64,000 bases of DNA from an uncultured Gallionellaceae bacterium (GTDB taxonomy: Bacteria; Pseudomonadota; Gammaproteobacteria; Burkholderiales; Gallionellaceae), in NCBI GenBank assembly GCA_903847155.1, contig CAINCU010000015.1:1-64000 (forward strand), written 5' to 3'. This document shows, one piece after another, positions 39,621-48,000 of this stretch (position 1 is its first letter; the number at the start of each line of letters is the position of its first letter). A program made the position numbers and the translations under genes. Under the pieces are notes generated by a model, which saw nothing but the letters and a program-made list of their open reading frames with translations, did no database searches and had not been told where the DNA came from.

Positions 39621-40178
39621 TTAGTTCGCGCGTTTCTTGAACTCGTTGGTGCGGGTGTCGATTTCGATCTTGTCGCCGATTTCAATGAACGCCGATACGG
39701 GCAACTCAAAACCGGTGTTGAGTTTGGCAGGCTTCATCACCTTGCCTGAAGTGTCACCGCGCACCGCTGGCTCGGTGTAGATCACTTGGCGAACGATGGT
39801 ATTGGGCAACTCTACCGAGATGGCTTTATCGTTGTAGAACACCACTTCGCAAGGCATACCGTCCTCAATGTAATTAAGCGCATCGCCCATACATTCGGCT
39901 TCGATCTCGTATTGGTTATATTCGCCATCCATGAACACATACATCGGATCAGCAAAATAGGAGTAGGTCACTTCCTTGCGATCGAGGATGATCTGCTCAA
40001 ACTTGTCGTCGGCTGCATACACCCATTCCTTGGCGGAACTGGTCAGCAAATTCTTCATCTTCATTTTGACCACGGAGCCGTTACGACCGGAACGGCTGTA
40101 TTCGGCTTTCAAAATAACCATCGGCTCGCCGCTAACATTGATCACGTTACCGGCGCGGAGTTCTTGTGCTGTTTTCAT
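39621..40178 (-). CDS. efp: Elongation factor P (Arg32 type)
   Basis: Translation factor that relieves ribosome stalling at polyproline. It has the normal 185 residues, with the three-domain sequence and the C-terminal [13 protein letters not shown]. The tip of the first domain reads SRSGRNGS with arginine at residue 32. This is the site that is rhamnosylated by EarP, rather than the lysine modified by EpmA/B. earP lies upstream on the same strand, about 200 bp away across a long inverted repeat. Confidence 0.97.
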   Translation of the reverse strand: MKTAQELRAGNVINVSGEPMVILKAEYSRSGRNGSVVKMKMKNLLTSSAKEWVYAADDKFEQIILDRKEVTYSYFADPMYVFMDGEYNQYEIEAECMGDALNYIEDGMPCEVVFYNDKAISVELPNTIVRQVIYTEPAVRGDTSGKVMKPAKLNTGFELPVSAFIEIGDKIEIDTRTNEFKKRAN

Positions 40179-40214
40179 GATTTACTGCCCCTCAAAATTC
40201 AAGGCGCGGATTCT

Positions 40215-40378
40215 ACCCGAATATTCCATAAATTTGCGAGGGGATCGCGCAGGATTTTGATTGATAGGGAAGTTTTAGGAAGGAGTGGTGTAGTGATTCA
40301 TACACCCGACTGAGTAGAATCTTTCATATCAATCAAAAGACTAGCGAGGACTCGCATCAATTTATGGAATATTCGGGT
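40215..40378. repeat. Long imperfect inverted repeat between earP and efp
   Basis: Arms 40215-40271 and 40322-40378 are inverted copies. The outer 20 bases (ACCCGAATATTCCATAAATT and its complement) are perfect, followed by matching GCGAG...CGC and TTTTGATTGATA blocks. The right arm ends on the first base of the earP stop codon. Transcripts running from earP into efp would form a long hairpin here. Confidence 0.8.
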
Positions 40379-41550
40379 CAAGCAAGTTGGCGGTAAAAAT
40401 CCAGCAAATTCAATGCGAGGTTATTGGCTGCCAGCCGCCGTGCCCATTCCGCGCCATGCGCTTTCAATACCTCGCACTGCGTCACAAAGCGCGGCCACGC
40501 TAGGGCAATGTCCTGTCCGCCATTCCAGGCCAGCCATAAATCTCCAACTGCCTGAGCGATTTCAGACTGCAAACCCTCCGTATAACGCACCCGCAACGCC
40601 TCCAGCTTCTCCAGATGCACTCCGTCGTGCTGCGGATAGATGTGCCAGATGAAGGGCTTGGCCGCCCATTGCGCACGCACGCAGGAATCCTCACCGCGCA
40701 CAAAGTTAACGTCGCACGCCCACAGCAACTCGTCGTAGCACTCCTGTTCGACGAACGGCAGCACATGCACGCGCAGCTTGCCGCGCTGCCAGGTGTCACC
40801 AGCCTGGCCAGCAGCGTGCCCGAAGAACGCCGCCACCTGCGGCAAAGAACGCCCCTCCGGCAACAACGTCGTAACGGGCTGCGTGCCGCGTGCCCAGACT
40901 CGCAGCAATTCCTCCATCGCTTCGTTCTCATAGCTGAACATGGACACACGCAACTCACCCGCAACTCTTTCCGGAACGCCCAGACTGCGCCAGTATTTTT
41001 CCTGCGCCAAGCCATCGGACTGGAACGCATCGCGCCGCTCCAACAGATCACGCTCCAGCAACAGGCCGCCGGTTTTTTCAGTAAAGCCGGGAAAGAAAAA
41101 ATACTTGGTCAACGGCAGCGTCGGATGCGGCGACGCCAGCTTATGGCAACCCTCCACCCATTCTTCCGCCGAGAGGTACTCAAGGTTCAGCCACACCGGT
41201 TTGGGCTCACGCGCCGCCATTGCTTCGACATAGGATTGCGGCAAGCGGCAAGCGAACGCCTCAATCACCAAGTCAGCAACTCCCCTCGCCCGCAGGCGGG
41301 AGAGGGGCTGGGGGTGAGGGGAGAAAGAATCGGCATCCCACTTCAATACCTCCACCCCACGACAACGCTGCTCATCCAACTCCGCATCCAACTCCAGACA
41401 CAACTTGCCGAAACTGCGCAGATCATCCACCCACAGCCGCACGCTCACACCATGCTCGTTCGCCAACTGCCGTGCCAAACGCCAGCACACACCGATATCG
41501 CCGTAGTTATCGACTACGGCGCAGAAGATGTCGCACGAGTTATTCCGCAT
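40378..41550 (-). CDS. earP: EF-P arginine-32 rhamnosyltransferase
   Basis: Transfers rhamnose from dTDP-rhamnose to Arg32 of EF-P. The 390-residue protein begins MRNNSCDIFCAVVDNYGDIG, including the conserved DNYGD loop, then shows WLNLEYLSAEEWVEGCH and KYFFFPGFTEKTGG, all EarP hallmarks; near the C-terminus is NFVRGEDSCVRAQ, the nucleotide-sugar site. Residues 75-90 (SFSPHPQPLSRLRARG) are an in-frame insert derived from a GC-rich repeat. ATG at 41550 is the start; it overlaps the upstream permease gene by 11 bases. Confidence 0.95.
   Translation of the reverse strand: MRNNSCDIFCAVVDNYGDIGVCWRLARQLANEHGVSVRLWVDDLRSFGKLCLELDAELDEQRCRGVEVLKWDADSFSPHPQPLSRLRARGVADLVIEAFACRLPQSYVEAMAAREPKPVWLNLEYLSAEEWVEGCHKLASPHPTLPLTKYFFFPGFTEKTGGLLLERDLLERRDAFQSDGLAQEKYWRSLGVPERVAGELRVSMFSYENEAMEELLRVWARGTQPVTTLLPEGRSLPQVAAFFGHAAGQAGDTWQRGKLRVHVLPFVEQECYDELLWACDVNFVRGEDSCVRAQWAAKPFIWHIYPQHDGVHLEKLEALRVRYTEGLQSEIAQAVGDLWLAWNGGQDIALAWPRFVTQCEVLKAHGAEWARRLAANNLALNLLDFYRQLA
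41283..41321. repeat. Palindromic GC-rich repeat inside earP
   Basis: It starts CCCTCGCCCGCAGGCGGGAG and continues with a GGGGCTGGGGGTGAGGGG block. It is of the kind that encodes SPHPQPL-like peptides when it falls in coding DNA. Confidence 0.7.
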
Positions 41551-42739
41551 GCAGCGCCTCCACCGGATCAAGCCGTGCCGCTCTCATAGCAGGAGCAACC
41601 CCCGCTGCAAGTCCTATCGTAACCGCAGTCAATTCCGCCAGCGCCGCATACAGCCACGGCGTATGCACAGGCAGCGCGGGAATCAGCAGATGCAATCCCT
41701 GCGCGACACCGATGCCGATGACCAGCCCCAGCACGCCGCCCAGCGCGGAGAGCATGATGGCTTCGCCCAGGAACAACATCAGCACTTGTTTCTCGCGTGC
41801 GCCCAACGCCCGCAACAGGCCGATCTCGGCGGTGCGTTCGGTGACGGCCATGGTCATGATGGTGAGGATGCCGACAGCACCGACCAGCAGCGAGATGCCG
41901 CCCAACGCGCCAACGGCAAAGGTAATGACATTGAGCACGGAGCTGAGCACTTCGAGCGCCTGCTCTTGCGAAATGGTGGTGAAATCTTCGCGTCCGTGCA
42001 ACTCTTTCAGGCGTTCGGTGATGATGCGCGTCACCGTTTTTGCATCGACATCGGCGCGATAGCTGACATTGATTTCCATCAGGCCGGGGCGATTGAACAG
42101 TTCCATGCCGCGCGCCGCCGGGATGAACACGGCATCGTCCATGTCCATGCCGAGTATCTGCCCTTTCGATTCCATCACGCCGATCACGCGGTAACGTTGA
42201 CCACCGATGCGCAGGTACTGACCGAGCGGGTTCTGCCCGCTGAAAAGTTCCTGCCGTACTTTGGTGCCGAGCACAACGAGCGCGCGCGCCTGTTCGTTAT
42301 CCTCGTCGGTCCAGAAGCTGCCGCTCTGCACTTTCATGGTGAACGCCGAGGAAAAATTACGACCTTCGCCAAACACGGTAGTGCGCCGCGACTTGCCGTT
42401 GGCTTTCAATTCGGCGTTGCCCATCAAACCGGGATTGACGTTCTCGACATAAGGCAAGTGGCGCAATGCCTCCGCATCGTCCAGCGTCAACTGCCTGATC
42501 GAGCCGATCACCCCGACGTTGCTACCTTGCGTTTGCGTCTTGCCAGGCTGCACAGTGATGAGGTTGGTGCCAAATTCGGAGAACTCGGCCAGCACAAACT
42601 GGTGCAAGCCTTCGCCGATGGAAGTGAGCAGGATCACCGCCGCGATGCCGATAGCGATGCCCAGCCCGGTAAGGAAGCTGCGCATGCGCGAGTTAAGAAA
42701 ACTGGAAGTAGTGAGGGTGAGAAAGTCGCGGAAGTACAT
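41540..42739 (-). CDS. MacB/FtsX-type ABC transporter permease (second)
   Basis: A 399-residue inner-membrane protein with the MacB permease layout. A first membrane helix (about 20-42, after NSRMRSFLTGLGIAIGIAAVI) leads to a periplasmic MacB-core domain (about 50-260), and three C-terminal helices carry GALGGISLLVGAVGILTIM and TAEIGLLRALGA. There is no attached ATPase domain. It is the last gene of the exporter operon and overlaps earP. It probably pairs with the homologous permease upstream. Confidence 0.9.
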   Translation of the reverse strand: MYFRDFLTLTTSSFLNSRMRSFLTGLGIAIGIAAVILLTSIGEGLHQFVLAEFSEFGTNLITVQPGKTQTQGSNVGVIGSIRQLTLDDAEALRHLPYVENVNPGLMGNAELKANGKSRRTTVFGEGRNFSSAFTMKVQSGSFWTDEDNEQARALVVLGTKVRQELFSGQNPLGQYLRIGGQRYRVIGVMESKGQILGMDMDDAVFIPAARGMELFNRPGLMEINVSYRADVDAKTVTRIITERLKELHGREDFTTISQEQALEVLSSVLNVITFAVGALGGISLLVGAVGILTIMTMAVTERTAEIGLLRALGAREKQVLMLFLGEAIMLSALGGVLGLVIGIGVAQGLHLLIPALPVHTPWLYAALAELTAVTIGLAAGVAPAMRAARLDPVEALHAE

Positions 42740-42743
42740 TTTT

Positions 42744-42857
42744 CGTCATTCCGGCGCAGGCCGGAATCCAGTGCGTTTATTCAACATGCAGTTGGATTTT
42801 GTGCCGCTTCGCGGCGCGTGTTCAATTAGCTGGATTCCGTCCTGCGCCGGAATGACG
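42744..42857. repeat. Inverted pair of GTCATTCCGG repeats
   Basis: CGTCATTCCGGCGCAGGCCG at 42744 and its near-complement ending at 42857 (CCTGCGCCGGAATGACG) enclose about 58 bp. They are repeats of a common type and fill the gap between the two permease genes. A third, single copy is at 57491-57520. Confidence 0.8.
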
Positions 42858-42882
42858 TGGCTTGAAGATGCAGTTGCTTTCA

Positions 42883-44091
42883 TCATCGCCCCGCCAACGC
42901 AGCCACCGGATCAAGCCGCGCCGCCCGTCGTGCGGGCCACACGCTGAACAGGATACCCGTGCCCAGCGCCGTGCCGCAAGCCGCGAGCACCGCCCACCAC
43001 GGCGGTGACACCGGCAGGCTGGGGTAGATGTGCGCTATGACCATGCTGCCGCCATAGCCCAGCGCCAGACCCGCAATACTGCCCACTGTAGAGAGCAGCG
43101 CCGCTTCGGCGAAGAACAGCATGCGGATCTGTTTGCCCGGAGCGCCCAGCGCCTTGAGCAGGCCGATCTCTTTCACGCGCTGTGCCACGGCAATCAGCAT
43201 CACGTTCATGATGAGCACGCCCGCCACCGCTAGACTGATTGCGGCGATGCCACCGACGGCCATAGTCAACGCGGTGAGGATACGGTCGAAGGTGGCGAGC
43301 ACAGCATCCTGCGTGATGACCGTCACATCCTTCTCGCCGCTGTGGCGCTGGAACATGATCTGCTCGGCATCGTGCTTGGCATCTTCGATACTTTCACGGT
43401 TCTTGGCCTCGACCAGAATGCGGAACAAACCGGAGGTATTGAACAATTGGTGCGCGGAAGCCACCGGCACAATCACCAATTCGTCGGTGCGCATGCCCAT
43501 GGATTCGCCTTGCGAGGCCAGCACGCCGATGACGCGGAAACGCCGGTCGCCCAAACGCACCCATTGCCCCACGGCCTGCTCGTTGCCAAACAATTCATTT
43601 TTCATCTGTTCGCCCAGCACGCACACCGAAGCACTTTCGTGGATGTCGCCCGCAGGCAGAAATTTGCCGATGCCGATGTTCATGTGGCGCACTTCCAGCA
43701 GATCCGAGGTGGAGCCGAGCACCACCACCTCGCGGTTCAATGCGCCGCGCGAAAGTGAGGCAGAGCCAACAGTCAGCGGCGCGATGCGCCTGACTGCACG
43801 ACTGCGCAGCAGCGCTTCGGCATCGTCCAGCGAGATTTCGCGCGGTATCTGCCCGAGCAGCATGCCGGGACCAATGCCTGCCGTTTCGGTTCGGCCGGGC
43901 AGCACGATGACCAGATTGGTGCCGAGCGAGGCGAACTGATTGATAACGTAGAGACGCGCGCCTTCACCTAATGCGGTGAGCACCACCACTGCCGCAACGC
44001 CGATGGACATCGCCAGCATCATCAACAAGGTGCGCGTCGGACTGCCACGCAGACTGCCGAAGGCGAATTGCAGGGTGTCGGTGAAATTCAT
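42883..44091 (-). CDS. MacB/FtsX-type ABC transporter permease (first)
   Basis: A 402-residue permease homologous to the one downstream. It has an N-terminal helix in LLMMLAMSIGVAAVVVLTALG, a periplasmic MacB-core domain, and three C-terminal helices including GGIAAISLAVAGVLIMNVM and VKEIGLLKALGA. Its ATG overlaps the ATPase stop by four bases. Two different permeases suggest a heterodimer in place of the MacB homodimer. Confidence 0.9.
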   Translation of the reverse strand: MNFTDTLQFAFGSLRGSPTRTLLMMLAMSIGVAAVVVLTALGEGARLYVINQFASLGTNLVIVLPGRTETAGIGPGMLLGQIPREISLDDAEALLRSRAVRRIAPLTVGSASLSRGALNREVVVLGSTSDLLEVRHMNIGIGKFLPAGDIHESASVCVLGEQMKNELFGNEQAVGQWVRLGDRRFRVIGVLASQGESMGMRTDELVIVPVASAHQLFNTSGLFRILVEAKNRESIEDAKHDAEQIMFQRHSGEKDVTVITQDAVLATFDRILTALTMAVGGIAAISLAVAGVLIMNVMLIAVAQRVKEIGLLKALGAPGKQIRMLFFAEAALLSTVGSIAGLALGYGGSMVIAHIYPSLPVSPPWWAVLAACGTALGTGILFSVWPARRAARLDPVAALAGR

Positions 44092-44768
44092 TTCTCGTGC
44101 TGTTCATCGGAAAGGATGCGCCCGTCCAGCATGTGGATCTGGCGCCTGGCGCGCGCGCCGATCTCCGCATCGTGGGTCACCACCACCAGCGTGATGCCCC
44201 GCTCCATCAGACCTTCCAGTAATTGCAACACCTCCCAGCCGGTGTGGCGATCCAGATTGCCGGTCGGTTCATCCGCCAGCAAAACACTGGGGTTCATCAC
44301 CGTGGCGCGGGCGATGGCCACGCGCTGGCGCTGTCCGCCGGAGAGTTGATCGGGTCTGTGGTCGGCGCGTGCCGCCAAACCGTAGTTCTGCATCAGCACC
44401 TGCACGCGCGCTTTGCGCTCCTCTGCCGGGATGCCCGCGAGGATCATCGGCAACTCTACGTTCTGCGCCGCAGTCAGACGCGGCACGAGATGAAAGGACT
44501 GGAACACGAAACCGATCTTTTCGCGGCGCACTTGCGCCTGCTGCTCATCGCTTAGATCGGTGACGTTGCCGTCATCCAGCAGATAGGTGCCGGAAGAAGG
44601 CCGGTCAAGCAAACCGAGTAGATTGAGCAATGTGGATTTGCCGGAGCCGGACGGCCCCATGATGGATACATATTCGCTGGTATCGAGACGCAAATTGATG
44701 TCGCGCAACGCGGCGACTTGCTGGTCGCCGACAGTAAAGGTGCGGCAAACATTTTGCAGTTCGATCAT
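44088..44768 (-). CDS. MacB/LolD-type ABC transporter ATP-binding protein
   Basis: A 226-residue ATPase with Walker A GPSGSGKST, Q-loop FVFQSFHLVPRLTAAQNVELP, signature LSGGQRQRVAIARA, Walker B VLLADEPTGNLD and the switch His in VVVTHD. It is typical of the MacB/LolD group that drives mechanotransmission rather than direct transport. ATG at 44768 is used, overlapping the adaptor gene's stop; the longer open frame is not coding. Confidence 0.94.
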   Translation of the reverse strand: MIELQNVCRTFTVGDQQVAALRDINLRLDTSEYVSIMGPSGSGKSTLLNLLGLLDRPSSGTYLLDDGNVTDLSDEQQAQVRREKIGFVFQSFHLVPRLTAAQNVELPMILAGIPAEERKARVQVLMQNYGLAARADHRPDQLSGGQRQRVAIARATVMNPSVLLADEPTGNLDRHTGWEVLQLLEGLMERGITLVVVTHDAEIGARARRQIHMLDGRILSDEQHEK

Positions 44769-45946
44769 TTTGCTGGTTTGGTTTCTTCCGGCACGACGCG
44801 CACGCCCGCCTTCACCCCGGCGCGATCCAGCGACATCACGATGCGGTCGCCTTCTTTCAATCCCGAAGTCACTTCCGCGAATTCCCAATTGGTCAAGCCG
44901 GTGGTCACCGTGCGCTCTTCCAGCACGCCGTCTTTGCCATACAGCAATACGCGATTGCCTTCCAGCAAGGCTTGCATCGGGATACGCAACACACTGGCAC
45001 GCATGTCATACATGATCTCGACATCGGCACTGTAACCCACCAGCAGATTGTCTTTCTTGCCGAGCTTGTCGAACTCAACTTCCGCTTCGACTGTGCGCGC
45101 CTGCTTTTCCAGATCGAGCACATAAGGCGCGATGCGCCGCACTTTGCCGGGGAAGGTGTGTCCTTTGACAGCATCCAGCGTGATGCGGCTGCGCTGCCCG
45201 ACCTTGAGTTTGGACGCATCCACTTCGTCGATCGGCGCGCTCACATACATGCAACTGTCGTCGATCAGATCAATGGTGGGGATGGTCAAAATACCGGGCG
45301 GTGACGGCGTGGCGAATTCGCCCAATTCGCCGCTGATGTCCGCCACCACTCCGGCAAACGGCGCGCGCAATACCATGCGATCCAGACCGGCGCGTGCCAG
45401 CGCGATGCGCGACTTGCTCTGCTCGATGTCGCCGCGCGCCGCTTGGCAGGATGCCTTGCGCGAAGCCGCATCACTCACGGCACGGTCCAGCAGTTGCGAA
45501 GAAATGAAGCCCTTGTCTTTCAACTCTTGCGAGCGCACCGCTTCGCGTTGCGCCGCCTCGGCCAGTGTGCATACTTCCTGCACCCGCGTCCTGGATGTCT
45601 GCAACTGCTCCTGCGCCAAGCGTTCCTGCGCATGCAGGTCTTCATCCCACAGTTCCAGCAGCACCTGCCCCTTGCGCACTCGCTCGCCTTTTTTCACACG
45701 CAATTTCGCAATCTGCCCGCCCGCCGATGGCGACATCTTGGCGCGACGACAAGCCATCACTGTCCCGGCGCGGGTGTTGCTCACGGAAGCTTCGACATTG
45801 CCAAATGCGACCGTCTGCAGCACCACCGGCAGCGGTTTGCTCCGTGTAAAAAACATGAATGCCGCAACCAGCGCGAAGCCGACCAATACAGCGACTACGA
45901 TTTTTTTATATGCTGAAGAAATGCTACCGAGTTGCGGGAAAGTCAT
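44765..45946 (-). CDS. MacA-like periplasmic adaptor (HlyD/RND family)
   Basis: A 393-residue membrane-anchored adaptor that would link the permeases to an outer-membrane channel. An N-terminal anchor (about 15-33, AVLVGFALVAAFMFF) is followed by a biotinyl-lipoyl half (GGQIAKLRVKKGERVRKGQVL), a coiled-coil hairpin (about 105-190), the second lipoyl half (RAPFAGVVADI) and beta-barrel domains. ATG at 45946 follows CAGGAGCAGTA; the frame opens at 45979. No TolC-like gene lies nearby. The substrate is unknown. Confidence 0.92.
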   Translation of the reverse strand: MTFPQLGSISSAYKKIVVAVLVGFALVAAFMFFTRSKPLPVVLQTVAFGNVEASVSNTRAGTVMACRRAKMSPSAGGQIAKLRVKKGERVRKGQVLLELWDEDLHAQERLAQEQLQTSRTRVQEVCTLAEAAQREAVRSQELKDKGFISSQLLDRAVSDAASRKASCQAARGDIEQSKSRIALARAGLDRMVLRAPFAGVVADISGELGEFATPSPPGILTIPTIDLIDDSCMYVSAPIDEVDASKLKVGQRSRITLDAVKGHTFPGKVRRIAPYVLDLEKQARTVEAEVEFDKLGKKDNLLVGYSADVEIMYDMRASVLRIPMQALLEGNRVLLYGKDGVLEERTVTTGLTNWEFAEVTSGLKEGDRIVMSLDRAGVKAGVRVVPEETKPAK

Positions 45947-45985
45947 TACTGCTCCTGACTGTTCGCTGCTGAATGACATGAGAAA

Positions 45986-46061
45986 TGGTGCCGATGAGGG
46001 GAATCGAACCTCTGACCTACGCGTTACGAGTGCGTTGCTCTACCAACTGAGCTACATCGGC
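45986..46061 (-). tRNA. tRNA-Thr (anticodon CGT)
   Basis: On the minus strand it runs from GCCGATG to the matching CATCGGC, followed by A and an encoded CCA. The D arm is GCTCAGTTGGTAGAGC, the anticodon loop CTCGTAA gives CGT (reads ACG, Thr), and the T arm is AGAGGTTCGATTCCCCT. All stems form, with one mismatch in the anticodon stem. Confidence 0.95.
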
Positions 46062-46098
46062 ATTTCGGCGCGGATTATAAGCGGACGCTGCGCATTAA

Positions 46099-46287
46099 GG
46101 CTACCTCTAAAAATTCAAAGTTCTAAGCAAGACAAGGCGCGAACAAAAAATTGCGACGCAGCATATATTTAGGATATGTAAGGAGTAATTTTTTGAGAGC
46201 AACGCAGTATTGCGACAAAACGCAGTTTCAGTGAAGACTAACCTTTAGGTTATGTCGTAACTAAAATTTGGATTTTTAGAGGTGGCC
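46099..46287. mobile_element. MITE-like element with ~20-bp inverted ends, copy 2
   Basis: Ends GGCTACCTCTAAAAATTCAA and the complement of TTGGATTTTTAGAGGTGGCC are inverted repeats. The first ~120 bp match copy 1 (5936-6076) closely, and it carries about 48 extra bases near its right end. It terminates at the base before the thiO stop codon. Confidence 0.8.
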
Positions 46288-47328
46288 TCAAGTCCAACGA
46301 TAGGGCTTTACATCGAACGTTTGCGACGCACCATTGAGCTCATTCAACAACACTTCCACACTTGCGGGAGCCATGGTCACGCCGTAACGGAAATGACCGC
46401 TGTTGATGTACAGATTTGGCAGATGCGGATGGCGTCCGATGGTGGGAATATTGGCGGGAGAAGCGGGGCGCAACCCAGCCCAATGCTTGACCACAGGCAT
46501 GTCGGCCAGCGCTGGCAAGAGCAACGATGCGCGTTGCAACAACATCGCACGCGCTGCATCGGTGGTACTTTTGTCGAAGCCGACATCCTCGCGCGTGCTG
46601 CCCACCAGCAGATGCCCGTCACGGCGCGGAATCAAATACAAGTCATTTTCTAAAACGATGTGCGGCAACGGCGGTGCGTCGAATTTGAACAGTAACATCT
46701 GCCCGCGTATCGGCTTGATATCAGCATGCAAGGCGTGCTCGCCCAACAACACCTTGCTCCACGCCCCGGCGGTCACGATGTAACTATAGGCAATAAAATC
46801 GCCCTGCGTCGTCGCCAAGTGCGTCACCCGTCCCGCTTCTGCCACAATTTGTTTGACCTCGCACTGCTCGACAATGCGCCCGCCAAGTTGCCCGACCCGC
46901 ACACGCAAAGCCTGCAACAGGCGCGGATTGCGCACTTGCGCGACCTCCGGCAACAGTAAACCATCGCCGCACTGTTCCACCTTCAGCCCGTGCGCTGCAC
47001 ACCATGGCAGCGCCACATTCACATTGAACGGCGGCAACACCAGCATGCCGCACCGCTGATACTCTGGATCAATACCGGTTGCATGGTACAGATGCTCGGC
47101 AAAGCCGCCAAACAACGCCATGCTGCGCAGCGCCAAACGCATTACCTCATCAGGATAATCCCAGGGACACAACGGTGACAAAATTCCGCCACCCGCCCAC
47201 GAAGATTCCTGCCCGACGGCACCGCGTTCCAATACCGTCACGCCAGCGCCTTGTTGCAGCAAGGACTGCGCGGTTGCCAACCCCAGCGCGCCACTACCGA
47301 TTATGATTATTTCACTATGATTTTTCAT
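46288..47328 (-). CDS. thiO: Glycine oxidase ThiO
   Basis: FAD-dependent glycine oxidase that supplies iminoglycine for the thiazole of thiamine. The 346-residue protein begins with the dinucleotide-binding motif IIIIGSGALGLATA, then SSWAGGGILSPLCPW, the substrate-side RRDGHLLVGSTRED, and WAGLRPASPANIPTIG with GHFRYGVTMAP at the C-terminus, all typical of the DAO/ThiO family. ATG at 47328 follows GGTGGTA. No thiG/thiS genes lie next to it, and no thiamine riboswitch was recognised upstream. Confidence 0.92.
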   Translation of the reverse strand: MKNHSEIIIIGSGALGLATAQSLLQQGAGVTVLERGAVGQESSWAGGGILSPLCPWDYPDEVMRLALRSMALFGGFAEHLYHATGIDPEYQRCGMLVLPPFNVNVALPWCAAHGLKVEQCGDGLLLPEVAQVRNPRLLQALRVRVGQLGGRIVEQCEVKQIVAEAGRVTHLATTQGDFIAYSYIVTAGAWSKVLLGEHALHADIKPIRGQMLLFKFDAPPLPHIVLENDLYLIPRRDGHLLVGSTREDVGFDKSTTDAARAMLLQRASLLLPALADMPVVKHWAGLRPASPANIPTIGRHPHLPNLYINSGHFRYGVTMAPASVEVLLNELNGASQTFDVKPYRWT

Positions 47329-47565
47329 TACCACCCATTGCCGCCAAAGACTTACGTGTAAACATCATGCTTTGACCAAGCGCACTTCAAATACCACAGA
47401 TTAAATCTGAGGTTGCGTAATATCACAGGTTATCTGCCAATTCAGGACTGGAGGCGGTATTGCCGTCCATCTTGGCAAAATAACCTTCCATCTGATTACA
47501 TTTTATTTTGCCACGACTTTGGATTAGATTCCGAAAACGCAAAATATTCTATTCGGGGAGAAAGC

Positions 47566-48000
47566 ATGAAAACTCAAAGCGGATTTACATTGGTCGAGCT
47601 CATGATCGTGATCGCCATCGTGGGGATTCTATCCGTGGTCGCACTGCCCTCATACAACAACTACTTAACCCGGGGCAGGATTCCCGATGCCACAGCCAAC
47701 CTTTCCGTCAAGCGCGTAGCGATGGAGCAGCTCTATCAGGACAACCACAGCTACTTGAACGGCCCTGCTTGTGACCTCGATACCAGAGACTCTTATTTCG
47801 ATTTTCAATGCACAGGTGCAGGAACAGCCGCTGCCAGCACCTATACCATCACCGCTACGGGCAAGGGTTCCATGCTTGGATTCAGTTACACCATAGACCA
47901 AAGCAACATAAAAACGACTAGCATCATAGCTCCGGCGGACTCTAGCTGGATAGCCACCAGCCCCTCCTGCTGGATCACCAAACAGGGGGGAGCATGCTAA
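47566..48000 (+). CDS. PilE-like type IV pilin/minor pilin
   Basis: A 144-residue pilin-like protein with a short leader cut by PilD at QSG|FTLVELMIVIAIVGILSV, keeping the Glu at mature position 5, and a C-terminal Cys pair expected to form the D-loop. It is followed by the minor pilin genes in order. ATG at 47566 has GGGGAGAAAGC upstream; the open frame to its left is not coding. The Gly-rich, Thr-rich head and its place at the front of the minor pilin operon suggest a PilE-type minor pilin. Confidence 0.9.
   Translation: MKTQSGFTLVELMIVIAIVGILSVVALPSYNNYLTRGRIPDATANLSVKRVAMEQLYQDNHSYLNGPACDLDTRDSYFDFQCTGAGTAAASTYTITATGKGSMLGFSYTIDQSNIKTTSIIAPADSSWIATSPSCWITKQGGAC

Noticed and set aside
47329-47565. 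Thiamine pyrophosphate riboswitch upstream of thiO or the pilin operon
   Set aside because: No THI-box motifs were recognisable on either strand.
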